A stretch of DNA of 64,000 bases from Anastrepha obliqua. Lineage: Eukaryota > Arthropoda > Insecta > Diptera > Tephritidae. The DNA lies in contig NC_072893.1 of NCBI RefSeq assembly GCF_027943255.1, positions 65,706,001-65,770,000 of the forward strand, given 5' to 3'. Shown here one piece after another: positions 11,261 through 23,842 of the stretch (positions are counted from its first letter, which is position 1; every line of letters begins with the position of its first letter). The notes below the pieces were generated by a model, which was not told the DNA's origin, did not search any database, and saw only the letters and a list, made by a program, of their open reading frames with translations. A program made the translations under genes and the position numbers.

Positions 11261-12015
11261 AAACTGGGACACAGTAAGATATTTTCAATATTTTTAATGC
11301 TGCCCAATTTCATATTATTTTTGAAAAGGGTTATATTTTCGGATGAAAAAATAGAACCTTGATGTACCCGATGGTTTTTTAAATTAGTGGAATAAAAGTT
11401 TGTATAGTTTTGGGGCTTTTCGAGTATTGAAAATTTTTGTATACAGCTTTTAAAGAAAACATTTTCGATAGTCTTCATAATTCTTTTTAGTTTTTTATTA
11501 TAAAATATACTTAAAAAAATTTTTAACTTTTTCATTCTAAATCTACCCTTTGAAAAATACCCTCTTAGGGACTTTTTCTTTTTTTTTTCTGTTAGCGGGA
11601 GGAGTTCTGTATATTCAAATATCTACAGCGAGCCGCTGAAAAACACGGAAAAGTTACGGAAATTCCACTATAAAACTTACGGAAATTATTGAGCATATTC
11701 TCAGGTATTAATGAAAATTGTGAGGAAAAAATGTGAAGGGGTGTGTTTTTCAAATATAACCAAAAATTTGTTTTATATAAAGGTTTCAACAAAAAAGTGT
11801 TATACTTCTTTACCCTCATGATTCAATAATAAAAAGTTGTGTAAAGTTTGCCAACTGATTTCGGACACTATTTAAGCCACTGATGCAATTTGGAAGTAAG
11901 GGGAAATGGGGTATAAGCTTATCCCCTTGCTGAAAAGGTAGTGAAAAATTGAAAATAGGTCGATGTAAACCATATAATAATCTTATGTTATTAGTTTTAT
12001 TTATTTGAAAAACTA
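11261..12015. other. A+T-rich noncoding stretch
   Basis: No family is recognised. A pyrimidine tract ending in CTGTTAG (about 11576-11596) resembles a splice acceptor but has no partner exon. Small frames on the minus strand are A+T-driven. Confidence 0.4.
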
Positions 12016-12310
12016 TTAATCGCCAGACTAAGGCCAATACTTGACAATAAGAAAGCGATTCCTGACCATCAATTTGGATTTAGATACAAACATGCAACTG
12101 TTCAGCAAATTTACCGAGCCACGCTCGGCACTACGGTCTTTTCTGGAAGTTAGAACGATTACTGCCAAAAATCTTTTTGCAAGGTCAATGATTGTAGCTC
12201 AACACTAAGATAAGAGCCCGAATTCCCCAAGGCAGTGTGCTAGGCCCACTGTTGTGTAAATTATTTACAAGTGATATTCCAGCACCCGAAGAGGAACATA
12301 CAATTCTAGC
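12016..12310 (+). pseudogene. Jockey-type LINE reverse-transcriptase scrap
   Basis: The plus strand reads LRPILDNKKAIPDHQFGFR-KHATVQQIYR, the RT finger block. After a deletion and frame changes it reads RIPQGSVLGPLL-KLFTSDIPAPEE at about 12215-12295, the palm entry motif preceding the (F/Y)ADD box. The catalytic box itself is not recognisable. Neighbouring frames on the opposite strand have no domain. Decay is heavy. Confidence 0.7.
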
Positions 12311-12963
12311 CAACTGTTGAAGAGCAAATAAAGAAAACAACAAGAAGGCATTACTCCACCCTTGAAAAACACAGTAACAATGAAAATAATTTACTCCCAA
12401 TAAAAGAACTGACATCAAAAACGAGGCTGCAAAAAAATTGACCCATCGATAAGCTATAAACATAGGAAATAAGTAAATAATTTTCATATACGCCATTTAA
12501 TATAAAATGTTAGGGCGATAATGGTCACCTAGCAAAACTCAACCCTTCATCACTAATAAGAAGTATGGAAGATAAATATATAAATACATTGAACAAAAAA
12601 ATATATATTTTTAGTTATGGTAATTTAAGAATGGTACTTCACTCGGCCCATATATTATATTTTTCACAAAGTGGAGAGTTTTAAATACTTGTGTGTAGTC
12701 CTAAGCAACTGCTAATAGACTAACAGCTGCTAATAGATGATGGAACCGATTTAAAAAATTAAAAAAAAAAAAAATCTTATCGAATTAAAATGGAAAGCAT
12801 CAGAATTAATTTTGCTCACTTGAAACTTCTCAAAAATAAATTACTACCGAGATGGTGTAAGCTACAAATTTACAGACCGCAACACATGGCTGCGATACAA
12901 ATAAGTTCTGTGGTACAAATAAGTCCCTGCGCTATAGTTATATAAATCAGTGTATTAGTTTTT

Positions 12964-13165
12964 GCGGCCGCCTTGGTCGAAACCCCGGCCTTTTTATTGT
13001 ATGCTATAAAGTATTGATTGAAAATTTTTTTCTAACAGCGGTCCTTCCAGTCAATGAAAAGTCTTCGTACGCATTTCTGCTACGAAAATAGTTCCTCTTA
13101 AAAACCATTTGCCATTCGGAGGCGGCGTTAAACTGCAGGTCCCTCCACTTGTGTAAAGATATGAA
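12964..13165 (+). mobile_element. tRNA-derived SINE, partial copy
   Basis: It begins with GCGGCCGCC as in the full-length SINE and keeps the body segments TTTTTTCTAACAGCGGTC, GCATTTCTGCTACGAAAA and CATTTGCCATTCGGAGGC. The region holding box B is missing or rearranged and the 3' third is lost after about 13165. It is an eroded relative of the copy at 7716-8033. Confidence 0.7.
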
Positions 13166-13329
13166 CTCCTTGAACCACAATTTATTTTCAGTCAGCACTG
13201 CTCTACCAGACGATTTCATTTTCTTAGTTGTAAGAGGTTCCACAAGTTCTGGGGTTCGATAAGAGAGGGTGTTGCTAATAGCCTAAATATTTTTTACCAT
13301 GTTGGTTCACTCTTTATATGAATGTATGG

Positions 13330-14500
13330 GAAGGTTGATTTCAATCAGCAGCGACGTGTCTCAGTATTTTCTACAATGGGGAAAATCAAGTATCGTGCAG
13401 TGATTGAACTTTTATTTTTGGAAGGTTTAAAAGCAAAGGGAATTTATGAACGAATGTTGAAAGTGTATAAGGACTTTTTGCCATCAATTAGTATAGCAGA
13501 AAAATGGGTAGCTGAATTTAAACGTGGTCCCACAAGCCTTAAAGCCGATACACGTCAAGGACGTCCGAAAACAGCAACTACTCCAGAAATCGTAGAAAAA
13601 ATACAGGAAATTTGTCGAGTGACTGAAAGAGATTTATGTACTAGAAGCACTAGGCATTTCATTGAGTAGGGTAAGCAATATTTTGACTGAGTTTCGGTTT
13701 GCAGAAAGCTGTGCGAACAAGGGGTGTCACATTCGCTAACAATGGAACAAAAACACATGCGAATGCGACTTTCTCAGCAACAGTTAAAGGGTTTTCGCAA
13801 GGATAAAACATCGATTTTGCGTCGATTCGTCACTGTGGATGAGACTTGGGTCTATCATCATGATCCTAAATCGACACAAGAGACTAAAGAGTGGTGTTAA
13901 CCTGGTTCTTCGGCTCCGTAACGAGTTCGTGTTCAGAAATCCGCCAAAAATTTGTTAGCATCAGTTTTTTGGGGATGCGAAAGGAATTTTGTTTGTGGAT
14001 TACTCGCAAACTGGCAACACAATATATTTTGAATACTATTGTAACGTTTTAGACCAGCTGAATGAGAAAATTCGTTAAAAAAAATTTAATTTGTAAAAGA
14101 AAAAAATAATTTTTCATTAGGACTATGATAAAAGGGTTTTGATAATGGCTAAAATCTATGAAGTAAAGTTCGAATTGCTGGAGCATCCACCGTATCCACG
14201 GGATTAGGACACCAGATTTTTCCAGCTGTTTTCAGACCTAAACAAATTCGGGGGTGGAAAGCGTTTTTCATCAAATGATGAGGTCATAACAGCTGTGGAG
14301 GCATATTTTACAGCTTTTCCAGATTCTCACTTCAGGATGGGATTCATAAATTGGAATCTCATTGGAACAAGTTTATTGGTGTTCAGGGAGACTATACAAA
14401 AGACTAGGCAAAAAAAAAAAAGATTTGTCATTTGGATTCGCCATTTTGTGTTTGTTATCTACATTTTACAAAATATTTTACATTTTGCTTAAAAATTTTC
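13330..14500 (+). pseudogene. Degenerate mariner transposase, copy C (different subfamily)
   Basis: A Met at 13376 starts MGKIKYRAVIELLFLEGLKA with WVAEFKRGPTSLKADTRQGR, a helix-turn-helix N-terminus of mariner type, open to about 13669. Later frames give LGISVGRVSNIL, the first catalytic block VTVDETWVYHHDPKSTQETK near 13830, ASVFW and AKGILFVDYSQTGNTIYF, then FELLEHPPYS, KRFSSNDEVITAVEAYF and FPDSHFRDGIHKLESHWNKF across frame changes. Frameshifts and stops are numerous and the block with the second Asp is scrambled (about 14110-14160). It is clearly a different subfamily from copies A and B. Confidence 0.82.
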
Positions 14501-16689
14501 AGTGCTCGTTTAGCCATTGGAGGGTTACTATACCAACACACAGTTAATTTTGTATTTTTAACCACGTTTTTCATATTTGCTTATTTTTAATAATCCTTTC
14601 TTTTGCTTCTGGCAGCTGTAAGCTAAATGGATTTGTTCATAAAAAAGGCAATTTTTATAGCGGCATGCAACAGCTACAACAACGCTTTGGTTAACACAAA
14701 ACCTGCACTCGCCATAGCTGGGCTAAAAACCGCTGAGTTTAGTGCTCCTCACTTTTGTGCTACAAGCAAGTTGCCGCGCTTGTTTGCCTGTTTCTCTGTT
14801 GACTGTCAGTAGATTTGCGTCTCGGCAGTAGCGCCACCATCGCCATAACTGTGGCTGCAGTTGCAGTTGCAGTAATTGGGGCATGCAATATCACTCTTGA
14901 CATTATGACGCAACTTGCTCGAGGCGAATTAATTTCATCGTACGTCGTAGCAAATTCGAGGAATAGCGACGGCAACCTGACTTGATGGACGCGTGCCGCA
15001 GGCGTACACACACATACTAGTATGTATGCGTAGCAACATAACATAAGCGCTTCGCAGTAACTTTTTATAGATATTTACACGTGTAAAAAAGCGCACAGCT
15101 TCATATTTGGCTTTATGTCGGCATGGCTTTATGTTGCGGGTGAAGCAGGTTAAAAGGCACTTACCTACGGCGTACATATGCGCGCATGCAAGTACATAAA
15201 GCAGATGAGCAAATTGCACCGCTTCTTGCCTATGCGTGTGCCAACTTCTAAGGTCAGGAATATAAAAAAAAAAAAAATAAAAATAAAAAATAAAGAAAGA
15301 AAAAAAATGAGTTTAAGCCAGCGACGACACTTTCGCCGCGAAAACCTCGCCTGCTGTCATTATTATCATCAACAGCCTTGCCAAAGCTACACCCCCCCTT
15401 AAGTCGTTCTGCAGATGTTACGGTCGCAACTCGCTCTTTTCTTCTGCTACGTTTAAACTTTTTGACATCAAATTTCACTTTTTCCCACATTTAATAATGT
15501 CAAGTTGTTGCTCAGCGAGCGTGTAATGCTGATGCAAACCATTACAGGCAGGTACGCAGGCAAGTAGGCAGGCGCTGCAGTAGCTGGCAGTTATGCCTGT
15601 TTGTCGCTGCTTCGCTGGCACTAAGCTACCTTAAACATAATGTGGAAAATTGAAAGCAAAAAAAAAAAAAACAAAAGCAAAATAGCAATAAAAAATTTGT
15701 TTCACACTTTACTCGGTTTCATTTCGACTCCATCCCCCCACCGTAAGTGTAGTGCAAAAAATGTTAATTTGCTGCATTACTGCAAGTGTGCAACAACAAC
15801 CTTCTACCATCAGCATCCGCCTAAAAGTGGCAGCGACTGTGTAGCACGAAAGTTCTCTTGAGATGTCAACCTGGCGGGAGACTGACAAGGAGCAACCGAG
15901 CGAACTGCAAACTGCATGCGGAAAATGTGCCTGTGTAAGTGTGCGTATTATGACTTAATCACACGCCGCATGTTGGCAATTTCAACACAAATTACCGCAC
16001 TGAGGTCTCTCGGCGGGCTGCTCATTATTACTTAAAATATTCTCCCAAACTCACACACACACACATATACATTTAAATACACCTTTTCGTTTTTGTCAGA
16101 CCATGTGAAATACATTAAATCAACACACACGTCTACATATACATATGTAAATACGCACACATGCATGCTCGCAAAAGTAATCATTTCCATTGAATTTCGC
16201 CCCCTCTCGCCATATTCGCAAAGTATTTGCGTACTTTCATTGAAAGTTGTTTTTTTTTTGTTTGTAATTGCCAAGCTTCGGTTGACATTTGCGTCATGAT
16301 TGCTGCTATTTTCACTTGACTGCCGCCAGAATTAGGCTGTATCAACTTATCTTAATATGAAAATTTGTTTTGAATCGCCGCGAAATAAATAAATATCACC
16401 AATTCCCTCTTCATCAGTAATTTATATAAATGCATACCCAATGCCACTGAGTGCGGCACTGGAAATTACGGATAACATTTCGTTTAAACGAAAATTATAA
16501 ATAGATAAAAAATAAATAAATAAATAAATGAAAAACGAAAATCACCTGAGAAAAAAATTAAAAGCAGAAAATTTCTTTGGCGCACTAGTCAGTAACTTGG
16601 GAGCGTAAGCAACAACTAAGTTAAGTAATTGGACGGAGCTTGACTTGTATGTAGTAAATGTACAAACATTTCTTACCCACCTAGGATTG
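14501..16689. other. Noncoding stretch with poly-A and CA runs
   Basis: No TE signature is recognised. It includes A-rich runs at 15264-15308 and 15658-15672, CA-repeat words at 16050-16078 and 16120-16165, and short TAAA repeats near 16500-16530. Small frames on both strands look like artefacts of low complexity. Confidence 0.5.
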
Positions 16690-16980
16690 GATTAGGTTAA
16701 ATTTTATATAGGTTAGGTTAGGTTATGATTACAATTCCTGATTTTTCTTCGTGGAACCATTTTGTGGCTCTTGTGAAGCGCAGGATTGGGCCCATTCCAG
16801 AATTGGAAAAATATTTACCTTGACTATCTGCTCTGATTTTAACTAAGGCTGGACAACTGCAAAAGAAATGCTCAACTGTTTCTTTCTCTTCCTCATTTCT
16901 AAAACTTCTACAATACGAGTATTCATGGGAGAAAACTCCAAAGACCAATAGCCACGCCCTTTGAAATATCCACACTTGAA
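16690..16980 (-). pseudogene. LINE C-terminal zinc-knuckle tail and 3' end
   Basis: The minus strand reads YCRSFRNEEEKETVEHFFCS then CPALVKIRADS near 16920-16840, the C-terminal Cys/His motif shared by Jockey-superfamily LINEs, followed by FTRATKWFHEE. Immediately downstream (16704-16728) are repeated AACCTAACC units on the minus strand, typical of the 3' ends of the LINE copies here. Only the tail is present. Confidence 0.78.
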
Positions 16981-16989
16981 AGGCTAAGC

Positions 16990-18537
16990 AGTTCCTTTGT
17001 CTCTTTCTTATTTATTTGCGAGCATAGTAACTTAGCTGTTACGCATGACTTTGAGCAATATTAAGTCCATTATACTGCATTCGGGATTCCCTCCGACCTC
17101 CGAAGAAATCTGAGTAGATCTTGGAGTAGGAGCCAAGGTGGTCGCTTCTTAACACATCAGTGACAAAGACTTAAGGCCTCAAGTCTGATTCCAGCGAAGG
17201 CCTGGCAGACGCACAGAAAGTGGTCCGCCGTCTTATCCTCCTTTGCAAATGCTGGGCAGAGTGCACTGTCTGATATGCCTACCTTTTCCCTGACCTTTGC
17301 TCATAGAAAGTGGCCCGTCATCAGTCCAACCAGCTGCCTACAGTCCCCTCTACTTAGTGACAGGAGGAACTGCCACAGTCGGTCGGACATGACAGGCAAC
17401 ATCAGTTTGGTCCATCTGCAGCCTCTCTCAGCCTGTCAAGCTCGCTTGTGGCTTGAAGTAACCCATTTGCCAACCGTGGCTTTGATGGCTGCAGAAAGGA
17501 GTGGTAGAACGGGCTCCGGATCAAAGAAGTAAGTCTAGCTAAAGAGTCAGAGAAGTCGTTACCCGCGTTACTCTCGTGCCCCGGGACCCATGTTAGTATT
17601 AGGATATTATGTCTACCGACAACCTGGATTTCCAGATTCAACTACCCTTGAAGTGGGCGACAGATCTGTCTGTTTTCCACCACAAAGTTCATTGCTTCTT
17701 GCACAGCATACATCTTCGCCTGAAACACAGATGCGTACATTCCAAGAGCAAAGTGTGGTTTTGTTCCGGTAGATTCCACGTAGATACCAGCGCCAGAACC
17801 GTGCTCGGTCCTGGAACCATCCGTGAATATGCGAAAACAGTGTTTGCCGGGCTCATTTTCAGAGTTTGACCCCGATTGAGCCTCTGGCAGCACCACACTT
17901 TATCTCTTTTCAAGTACGACTGTTGATGGCATGCAGTCAACGGGCCTTTCCATGCCCATCGTTGGAAAAATATTGTCTTTCTATTATTTTTTGGAAAAAA
18001 AAAATTTTTTAGTAGTTTTGTTTTTGGAACTTTTTTTAATCATAATTAACCGATCTTGCCGGTTACTACAATTACCATTTAATACTCACGGTTTTTGGCA
18101 AGTGTATAATGGAACGTTGGCCTTATTTACTCTTTCCTCAATATTAGGTTTCTAAGTGAGCTTACTATCTAAGTAAGTCCTAAGTACTTGACATTCTCTC
18201 TCAAAGGAATATCCACACCCTTAAAAATAAGAAGAGGTTTTCCTTTCGAAAAGCTTTTTGATCGCTCAAAACAGTGTATCAAGGCCAGAGGGGAGTATTT
18301 TGAATAAATAAACTCGAAGTTATCAGAACAAAGCTCCTGCCGTTTCTATTTTTGATCAGTCCTGTTTATTTTGGACTTCACCTTGTAGGAAGCCTTTTTC
18401 ATGGTTTATATCGAGTCCCTTACTCCCTGTTCAGCTTCTAATCGTGGTCATGTTAGAGCGCAGAATATCCATTAGGGTGTCTGGATATTTGCCTTAAACA
18501 GCAATTGCCACATCATCTGCGAAAATTTTAAATAAAA
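16990..18537 (-). pseudogene. RNase H-bearing LINE (RT palm to C-terminus), dead copy
   Basis: From high to low coordinate the minus strand gives FADDVAIAV (RT catalytic box, about 18524-18500), GKYPDTLMDILRSNMTT, GLDINHEKG, then the thumb remnant KPNIEE. After a deletion come an RNase H domain (RIFTDGSRTEHGSGAGIYVE with FQAKMYAVQEA at 17830-17690, and LTWVPGHES at 17600-17570) and a C-terminal region LVGLMTGHF with a Cys/His tail (about 17330-17200). Stops and frameshifts are scattered through it. The 5' side is cut by the Helitron-like sequence at 18538. Confidence 0.8.
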
Positions 18538-18910
18538 CTAGCTACTACCCGGTGTGTCGCTGCCGCAGAAAGACTAATTTTATTTAGAGAGCTATTTTGT
18601 TTAGTTATAATATATAATTAGTGTATTTGCTGAAATGTTATGATTTATTAATGAGATATTATTCAAGTGGTTTAGGATATACATAATTTTGGGTTTTCCG
18701 TCTTTAGCCAGAACGAATACATTTTTTAGCTGTCTGACACGCGAACATCCCACATACAACTGGCCCTGTGAAAAACATGGATTTTCGAAATTGGATCCGC
18801 GCACTTGAATAGATTGACCCTGTACCTTGTTGATGACCATTGAAAATGCACGCCGAATGTGGAACTGCAGTCGTTTGAAATTAAACGGCGTATCTGTCGG
18901 ATAGTGTGTA
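18538..18910 (-). mobile_element. Helitron fragment: PIF1-type helicase C-terminus and candidate 3' end
   Basis: The minus strand reads PTDTPFNFKRLQFHIRRAFS then MVINKVQGQSIQVRG and CFSQGQLYVGCSRVRQLKNV (about 18905-18700), the last helicase motifs of Helitron RepHel proteins (K-QGQS and QLYV-CSRV). About 60 bp after the stop, the minus strand reaches CACCGGGTAGTAGCTAG and then T. CTAG is compatible with the Helitron CTRR end, and the flanking T fits insertion between A and T. The hairpin is not clear. A free-standing PIF1 helicase is less likely given the decay and context. Confidence 0.75.
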
Positions 18911-19296
18911 GGTCGAAATTACTAGTAGTACTTCCAGTACTTACTTTTTGTTTGTTGTGCTCCCGTTATCAATTCCTGTTCACTTTTCATCAATACGAAG
19001 GCATTAATATTGAATGATTTGATCCCATGGTATTTTATGTCTTTGGATAAAATTTCGGTATTCAGGCACGCCTTGAACCGAAAATATGCAACATTAAAAA
19101 ATTGTTGTGTATGGAAGGTGCCACGCCCCCTTATTTAAATTAGTTTTACTATACCTATATCCTTCCGGAAATTACAAGCAATAAGCTGACGAAGATTCAT
19201 TGCAATCCGATGGTCGGTCGGTTTTGCACACGAGGGTTGCCTGTTACATTTTCCACCCAATTAAAAGAATCCAGTAAAATAATACTTAAGGGGTAA

Positions 19297-19775
19297 CACC
19301 ACTGTGGTTATTCAAAAAATCGATTTTTTTTTTTTTGCATTTTCTTAAAGTAGATATGTAGGTATATTCCAAAATATGTAAAAAAGTTATACCCAATGCA
19401 ATCGCTACTTAATACTGAGCGCCCTCACTGAGCGCCGCCTATGAAAACTTTAAACGCGTTTTTCTCAAAACGGTGGCCTCGATTTCTCGAAGACTTATGA
19501 ACCGATTTTAATTTTTTTTTATTTTGGTACATGTATTGGCTACAGTCGTACATAGCCGTTTTTAAAAATTCCAAAAATTAATATTTTTTTAAGCCTTTCG
19601 AAAACAATAAAAAGGGTAAAAACACAAACTCATTTTTCAAACCTGCATTATTTTCTCAAACAAAAAAAATAAAAAAAACGTCACGTACGACGATAGTCAT
19701 TGACACATAGATTAAGAATTTTTTTGGTTTTTTGTTTTCAGAGGATTTTTCACCGCTGTATCGTGGCCGCCAGGG
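19297..19775. mobile_element. TTAA-GGGG terminus of a second inverted-repeat element (one end clear)
   Basis: At 19297-19329 the order TTAA, GGGG, then TTCAAAAAATCGATTTTTT repeats the layout of the element at 371-978, although the bases between differ. A possible opposite end lies near 19749-19773 by weak similarity. Positions 19448-19471 are a perfect inverted match to 30742-30765 inside the element at 30219-30951. No transposase frame is seen. The right boundary is uncertain. Confidence 0.5.
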
Positions 19776-19799
19776 TGCATCAGTTTTTTATCACGTCAT

Positions 19800-21003
19800 T
19801 GCATGAATATTAATAAGAATTGTACGTTTTAATAGTTTTTAATAAAAATTTGGGTCAGTATAGTTGAATATATGTTCAAGAGATTATAATTGGTCCGATC
19901 CTCAAATACTCATCCCTACTTATAAAAAAAATTCAAGAAAATCACTTAATTTTCACACGTTCACAGTGGTGGTTTTATTGTTTTCAAATAATCTCCATGA
20001 AGCCAATCAACTTCTGCATTCCCTTGAACAAATTTGCAAAGCACTTTTGCCATTCAAGTGCAAGTGGATACCTCTAAATGATCTATTTAAAGGGTTCAAC
20101 AGCTTCTTCAGACGTTGAAAAACGTTGATCTCGCATTAAATTTTTAATGTTCAGTAGCAAAAAGAAATCATTAGATGCCAAATTAGCGATGTAAAGCATG
20201 TATACTTGTGTGTTTTCCTTTAACTTCTTGTGGATCATAGGACGTCAACCTGCTTGGGTAGGGTGTTTGTTTAACTACCACCAAACTACGATAAGCGGAC
20301 TAGTAAGGGTTCTTGTGTGAGTCAATATGTGAGAGTGCGCTTTGTCTCTTTGACATCTCTTGTTCGCTATGCAATTTGTTTTCATTGATTTAGTATTTAG
20401 TCATGAATAAAAAGGGCAGCAGTGTTTTTCTAATAAAGGCGTTTCCTACTTATGTCAAAAAAAAGTCCATGAGTTGTTTAACAATGTACTTCCCTATAAA
20501 AAAATTAAAATTTATTAAGACAATCAGATAGCAATCAAGTCCCCAGACTCACTAATAGAGTCTGCGATATTAGTAAGGGGATGCTATTAAGCAATTGCTA
20601 TATGGCAATTGTCAGGGCAGAAAATTGCTTTGGCGATGTTCGGGGAGCACTCGAAGTGTGACGAGAGAGTGAGATTCTCCTTGGTTACATATGATCTGCT
20701 CTTACAACGATATGCTTAAGAAATCTTCTTAGACTAACGTCGAGAGTTATGGGAGTCTTAACCGGACACTATCCAATAAGTATCCATTCGATCTTATTTA
20801 ATATAAATTTCAAGTTTTCTTTGCGATAGTTGCCTGCACTGCATCACAGTAAGATGAGGCTTTCTGAGGTAAATATGTACTAATATTGACACTTACGTTT
20901 TAAACACACTTAAGAAGTAATTTGACTTGGGTGTATTAGTCGACTGAGAAATTTTCTCATATTTAGCAGCGTTTTTCAGATGAGCAATTTTCATACTCAG
21001 TCG
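19800..21003. other. Noncoding stretch, nothing recognised
   Basis: Moderately A+T-rich sequence without domain-bearing frames or visible repeats. Confidence 0.4.
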
Positions 21004-21075
21004 ACGACTGGCGAAATACGTTAGACTCGGCCAAAATCACGTAAGCGGTTATCGCACCAATTAAGAAGAAGACGA
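21004..21075 (+). mobile_element. Very short RTE LINE 3' end
   Basis: CTCGGCCAAAATCACGTAAG followed by CGGTTATCGCACCAATTAAG matches the 3' end of the RTE fragment at 1224-1260 read on the minus strand, with only a few substitutions. This is an extremely 5'-truncated insertion of the same family, keeping the last codons of the ORF and the terminal region. Confidence 0.7.
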
Positions 21076-21339
21076 AATATGTTAATAGTTATCTTTTAAA
21101 TATCTCTCTTATGACTCCTCATGTCCCCCTCAGTTTCTCGCTTACTGGTACTACAACGGATAAATTAGAATCCCCATTTAAAAGAGTTCGCCACCTTCGT
21201 CAATCATCTACTTTTCCGTTATGACCCCAGTGAGGAAAATTTAGTCCATATCGAACTAATTCATATAGCACCGAAATATTGTTACAAGGGCTCCCTTCAA
21301 TGCTGCACGTTGTCAAAATAAAGTGTTTCACTATTTATA

Positions 21340-22140
21340 CCTTTTTCTTTAAATTTCAAACGTTTATTAACAAAAAGTGGTTACAAATTTAATCTTCAAA
21401 ATAATAGCCATCGCTAGCGACACATTTTTCACATCTCTCAGACAATTTGTGGATGTCGCGCCAAAAAAGTTGGCCGTCTTTGCCGCAAACCAATCATAGA
21501 GCCATTTTTTGGCTTCTTCGTGAGAATTGAAGCGCTCCTCGAAAAAGCGTGGCCTATCGATGCCAACAAATTAAAATCGGAAGGCGCCAGGTCTGGTGAC
21601 TAAGCCGCATGCACCAGCGGTTCCTAATCGTACGTCTTCACCAATTCCCGGGTCGCTCTTGTTCGATGTGGCGGTGCATGGTCACGTTGTTAGTTCATGC
21701 GGCACCCATCTACCGACATTTAAAATCATGCCCATGTCTTTCAAACGTTTGGAAATGGTTTTTTGGGTCACTCTCAACTGCTCTGCCATCATTTCTTGCG
21801 TTCATCCAACAATGCTTGCAATTCAGCGTCCTCAAACTTTTTCGGTGGCCGGCCACGGTCCTCGTTCTCCACGCTAAAATCACCACTTCGGAATTTTTCA
21901 AACCACCTGAAGCACTATGCTCTACTTAGAACATGTCCACCATAAGCTTCTATAAGCATTTGATGACCTTGAGAAGCGTTTTTCTTCAATTGATAACAGA
22001 AAATCAACGATGTCCACAAATCGTTCTTTGAAGGCACGAAATTCGACATTTTTAAGAGCGACAAAAATGCATTGTTGTATGAAACGTAAGAAACAATGAA
22101 CTGAATATTGTTGACAGATGACAGGCGAAAAAAAAGACAT
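21340..22140 (-). pseudogene. Internally deleted mariner, copy D
   Basis: The minus strand gives NVEFRAF near 22050, LIEAYGGHVLSRA-CFRWFEK, FRSGDFSVENEDRGRPPKKF and EDAELQALLDE (about 21960-21800), MAEQLRVTQKTISKRLKDMG (about 21795-21730) and RWVPHELT. It then jumps to SPDLAPSDFNLL, EERFNSHEEAKKWLYDWFAA and CVASDGYYFED near 21395. The stretch containing the first two catalytic acids is deleted, so the copy cannot encode an active enzyme. Frameshifts are present elsewhere. Terminal repeats were not resolved. Confidence 0.82.
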
Positions 22141-22335
22141 CTATGGACTAATAGCTGATTACTTTTTTTATTACTTTTATTAAATACAGGTCATGCTACT
22201 ACAAAAACCATATAAAGCCAACTTCCAAACATAGCATACAATTTTCGAAAAAATCAGAAATTTTTCATCAAAATTTCAAACCCTTTACTCAGAACTTTAG
22301 AAAAAAATCCGGCATTCAGCTTACAGGTTATTGAA

Positions 22336-22545
22336 TTTTGGTATAGTAAAGTGCAAGTTTCAAGTAAGTCAAAAAATACATTGATTTTTGAGAGTTTTTT
22401 CGTCGCAGACTTGTGCATTTTCTCCATTTAACGCCTACCCCACATTCTTTTATATTGAAGAAAACACCCAACACCGGCAGCAGAAAAAAGTGACAAAAAG
22501 CAAGGCAATGCTTTGTACCAGTTGAAACTTATACTTTGTTACTTC
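22336..22545. repeat. Palindromic dispersed repeat, copy 1
   Basis: AGTAAAGTGCAAGTTTCAA (22345-22363) is mirrored by TTGAAACTTATACTTTGTTACT (22522-22543), giving a short element with inverted ends and a spacer that includes TTGTGCATTTTCTCCATTTA. The same layout recurs at 23843-24018, 32174-32310, 55690-55830 and 58425-58514/58884-58945. No coding capacity. Confidence 0.75.
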
Positions 22546-22559
22546 AAAACTCAATGATC

Positions 22560-23842
22560 TATATTATAAAATTGCATAGCCGCATAATATTTCTAAAATA
22601 AAACGTATGAGATTTTGTCCAAAATGTCCTTAATTTTTAAAAATTTTATACAAAATTCAAAACAAAAGTTATTGAAATTATAAATAATTAACTAAATAGT
22701 TAAAACTTCAATATATGGAGTACACTTGCTTTTGACGCCTACTGTGAGTGACTGCTAAATTCTGTACATATATGCGAGTAATTTTTAATGCAAATCGCAA
22801 TGTCTAACATGAAGATTTTAAGGTCATTTTATTAATTAACCTGCTAAGCAAGAGATGCGCAGGCAACATTAGTACGAAGACATACAAAAAAAGGGCAAAA
22901 TTAAATTAAATCAGCCCCTAAAAACCAGCCAAAGCCAAGTCAACGTGCGGTGAAACGCTGGCATATTCCACTTACTTTTCCCTAGTTTTCATTTTAAATC
23001 CGCAGCTAAAATGTGTTGGTTTATTTTTATCTGATTTTGCTTTTACTTTTCATTCATTTTACTTATTTAATTTCAACTTTTTTGTACATTTTTAATTTTT
23101 CATGTTCTTTTTTTGTGAAAGCGCAGGCTACATTCCAGTGGTGATGCACGCATGCCTGGCTACGTCGACTTTTATTCAGTTATACCCATGCAGTTAAATT
23201 AGTAAATGGTCGTTGGTGTGCATATCCACATGCTTCTACCTACACACATGCATATGTATCGCAGGTGTGTGTGTGCGCATTTTTGTGAATGCCAGGAGTC
23301 TGTTTATAAAGTGTTTGCACATACATTCTTTTATAATTTTTTGCCTGTTTTTAATTTAGCACATTAATTTTTTTCTATTTCGCTGGCATTAAAAGATTCG
23401 CGCTACAAGCGTTGCGTGCTGTTTCGCCATGCTTTGCTATATTTTCATTACCATCTGTTGGTTTTTGTCTTGTTGGTGATTTCTTCATTAAAATTCGCAT
23501 TTATTTAGCGAGCATTGCCCGCTTGTTATTAGTGTAACTGGATTTTTTCGGTACATGGGCACCAAGTACAAACCTTAGTGAGCATACATACTTACAGATG
23601 TATAAGTGTATATAAATTTATACAGTTACATTGAATTTGTCTGAGCACACCTATGCTCACAATAATAGCAGCGCGACCTCCTACAAAGGCTTGACTATTT
23701 ATTTATTTTTAATTACATGTTCTATATTTTTTGGATAAATATGGTTAATAAGATAAAATTTTTAAGTTACATTTTTAGAAAAACTTCGGATATGCAGTTT
23801 TATTTAATTTAATTTATTTTACTTATTATAGATCATTTTCAG
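22560..23842. other. Noncoding stretch
   Basis: A+T-rich, with a CA/TG-rich patch at 23220-23290. Nothing recognised. Confidence 0.4.

Noticed and set aside
11576..11596. Pyrimidine tract ending in CTGTTAG as a real splice acceptor
   Set aside because: No open exon or domain follows and such tracts are frequent in A+T-rich DNA.
16704..16728. TTAGG/AGGTTAGG repeats (also at 7335-7346 and 43787-43806) as insect telomere-type repeats
   Set aside because: The runs are only a few units long and two of the three sit directly at the 3' ends of LINE fragments, so they are LINE tail repeats. Diptera also lack TTAGG telomeres.
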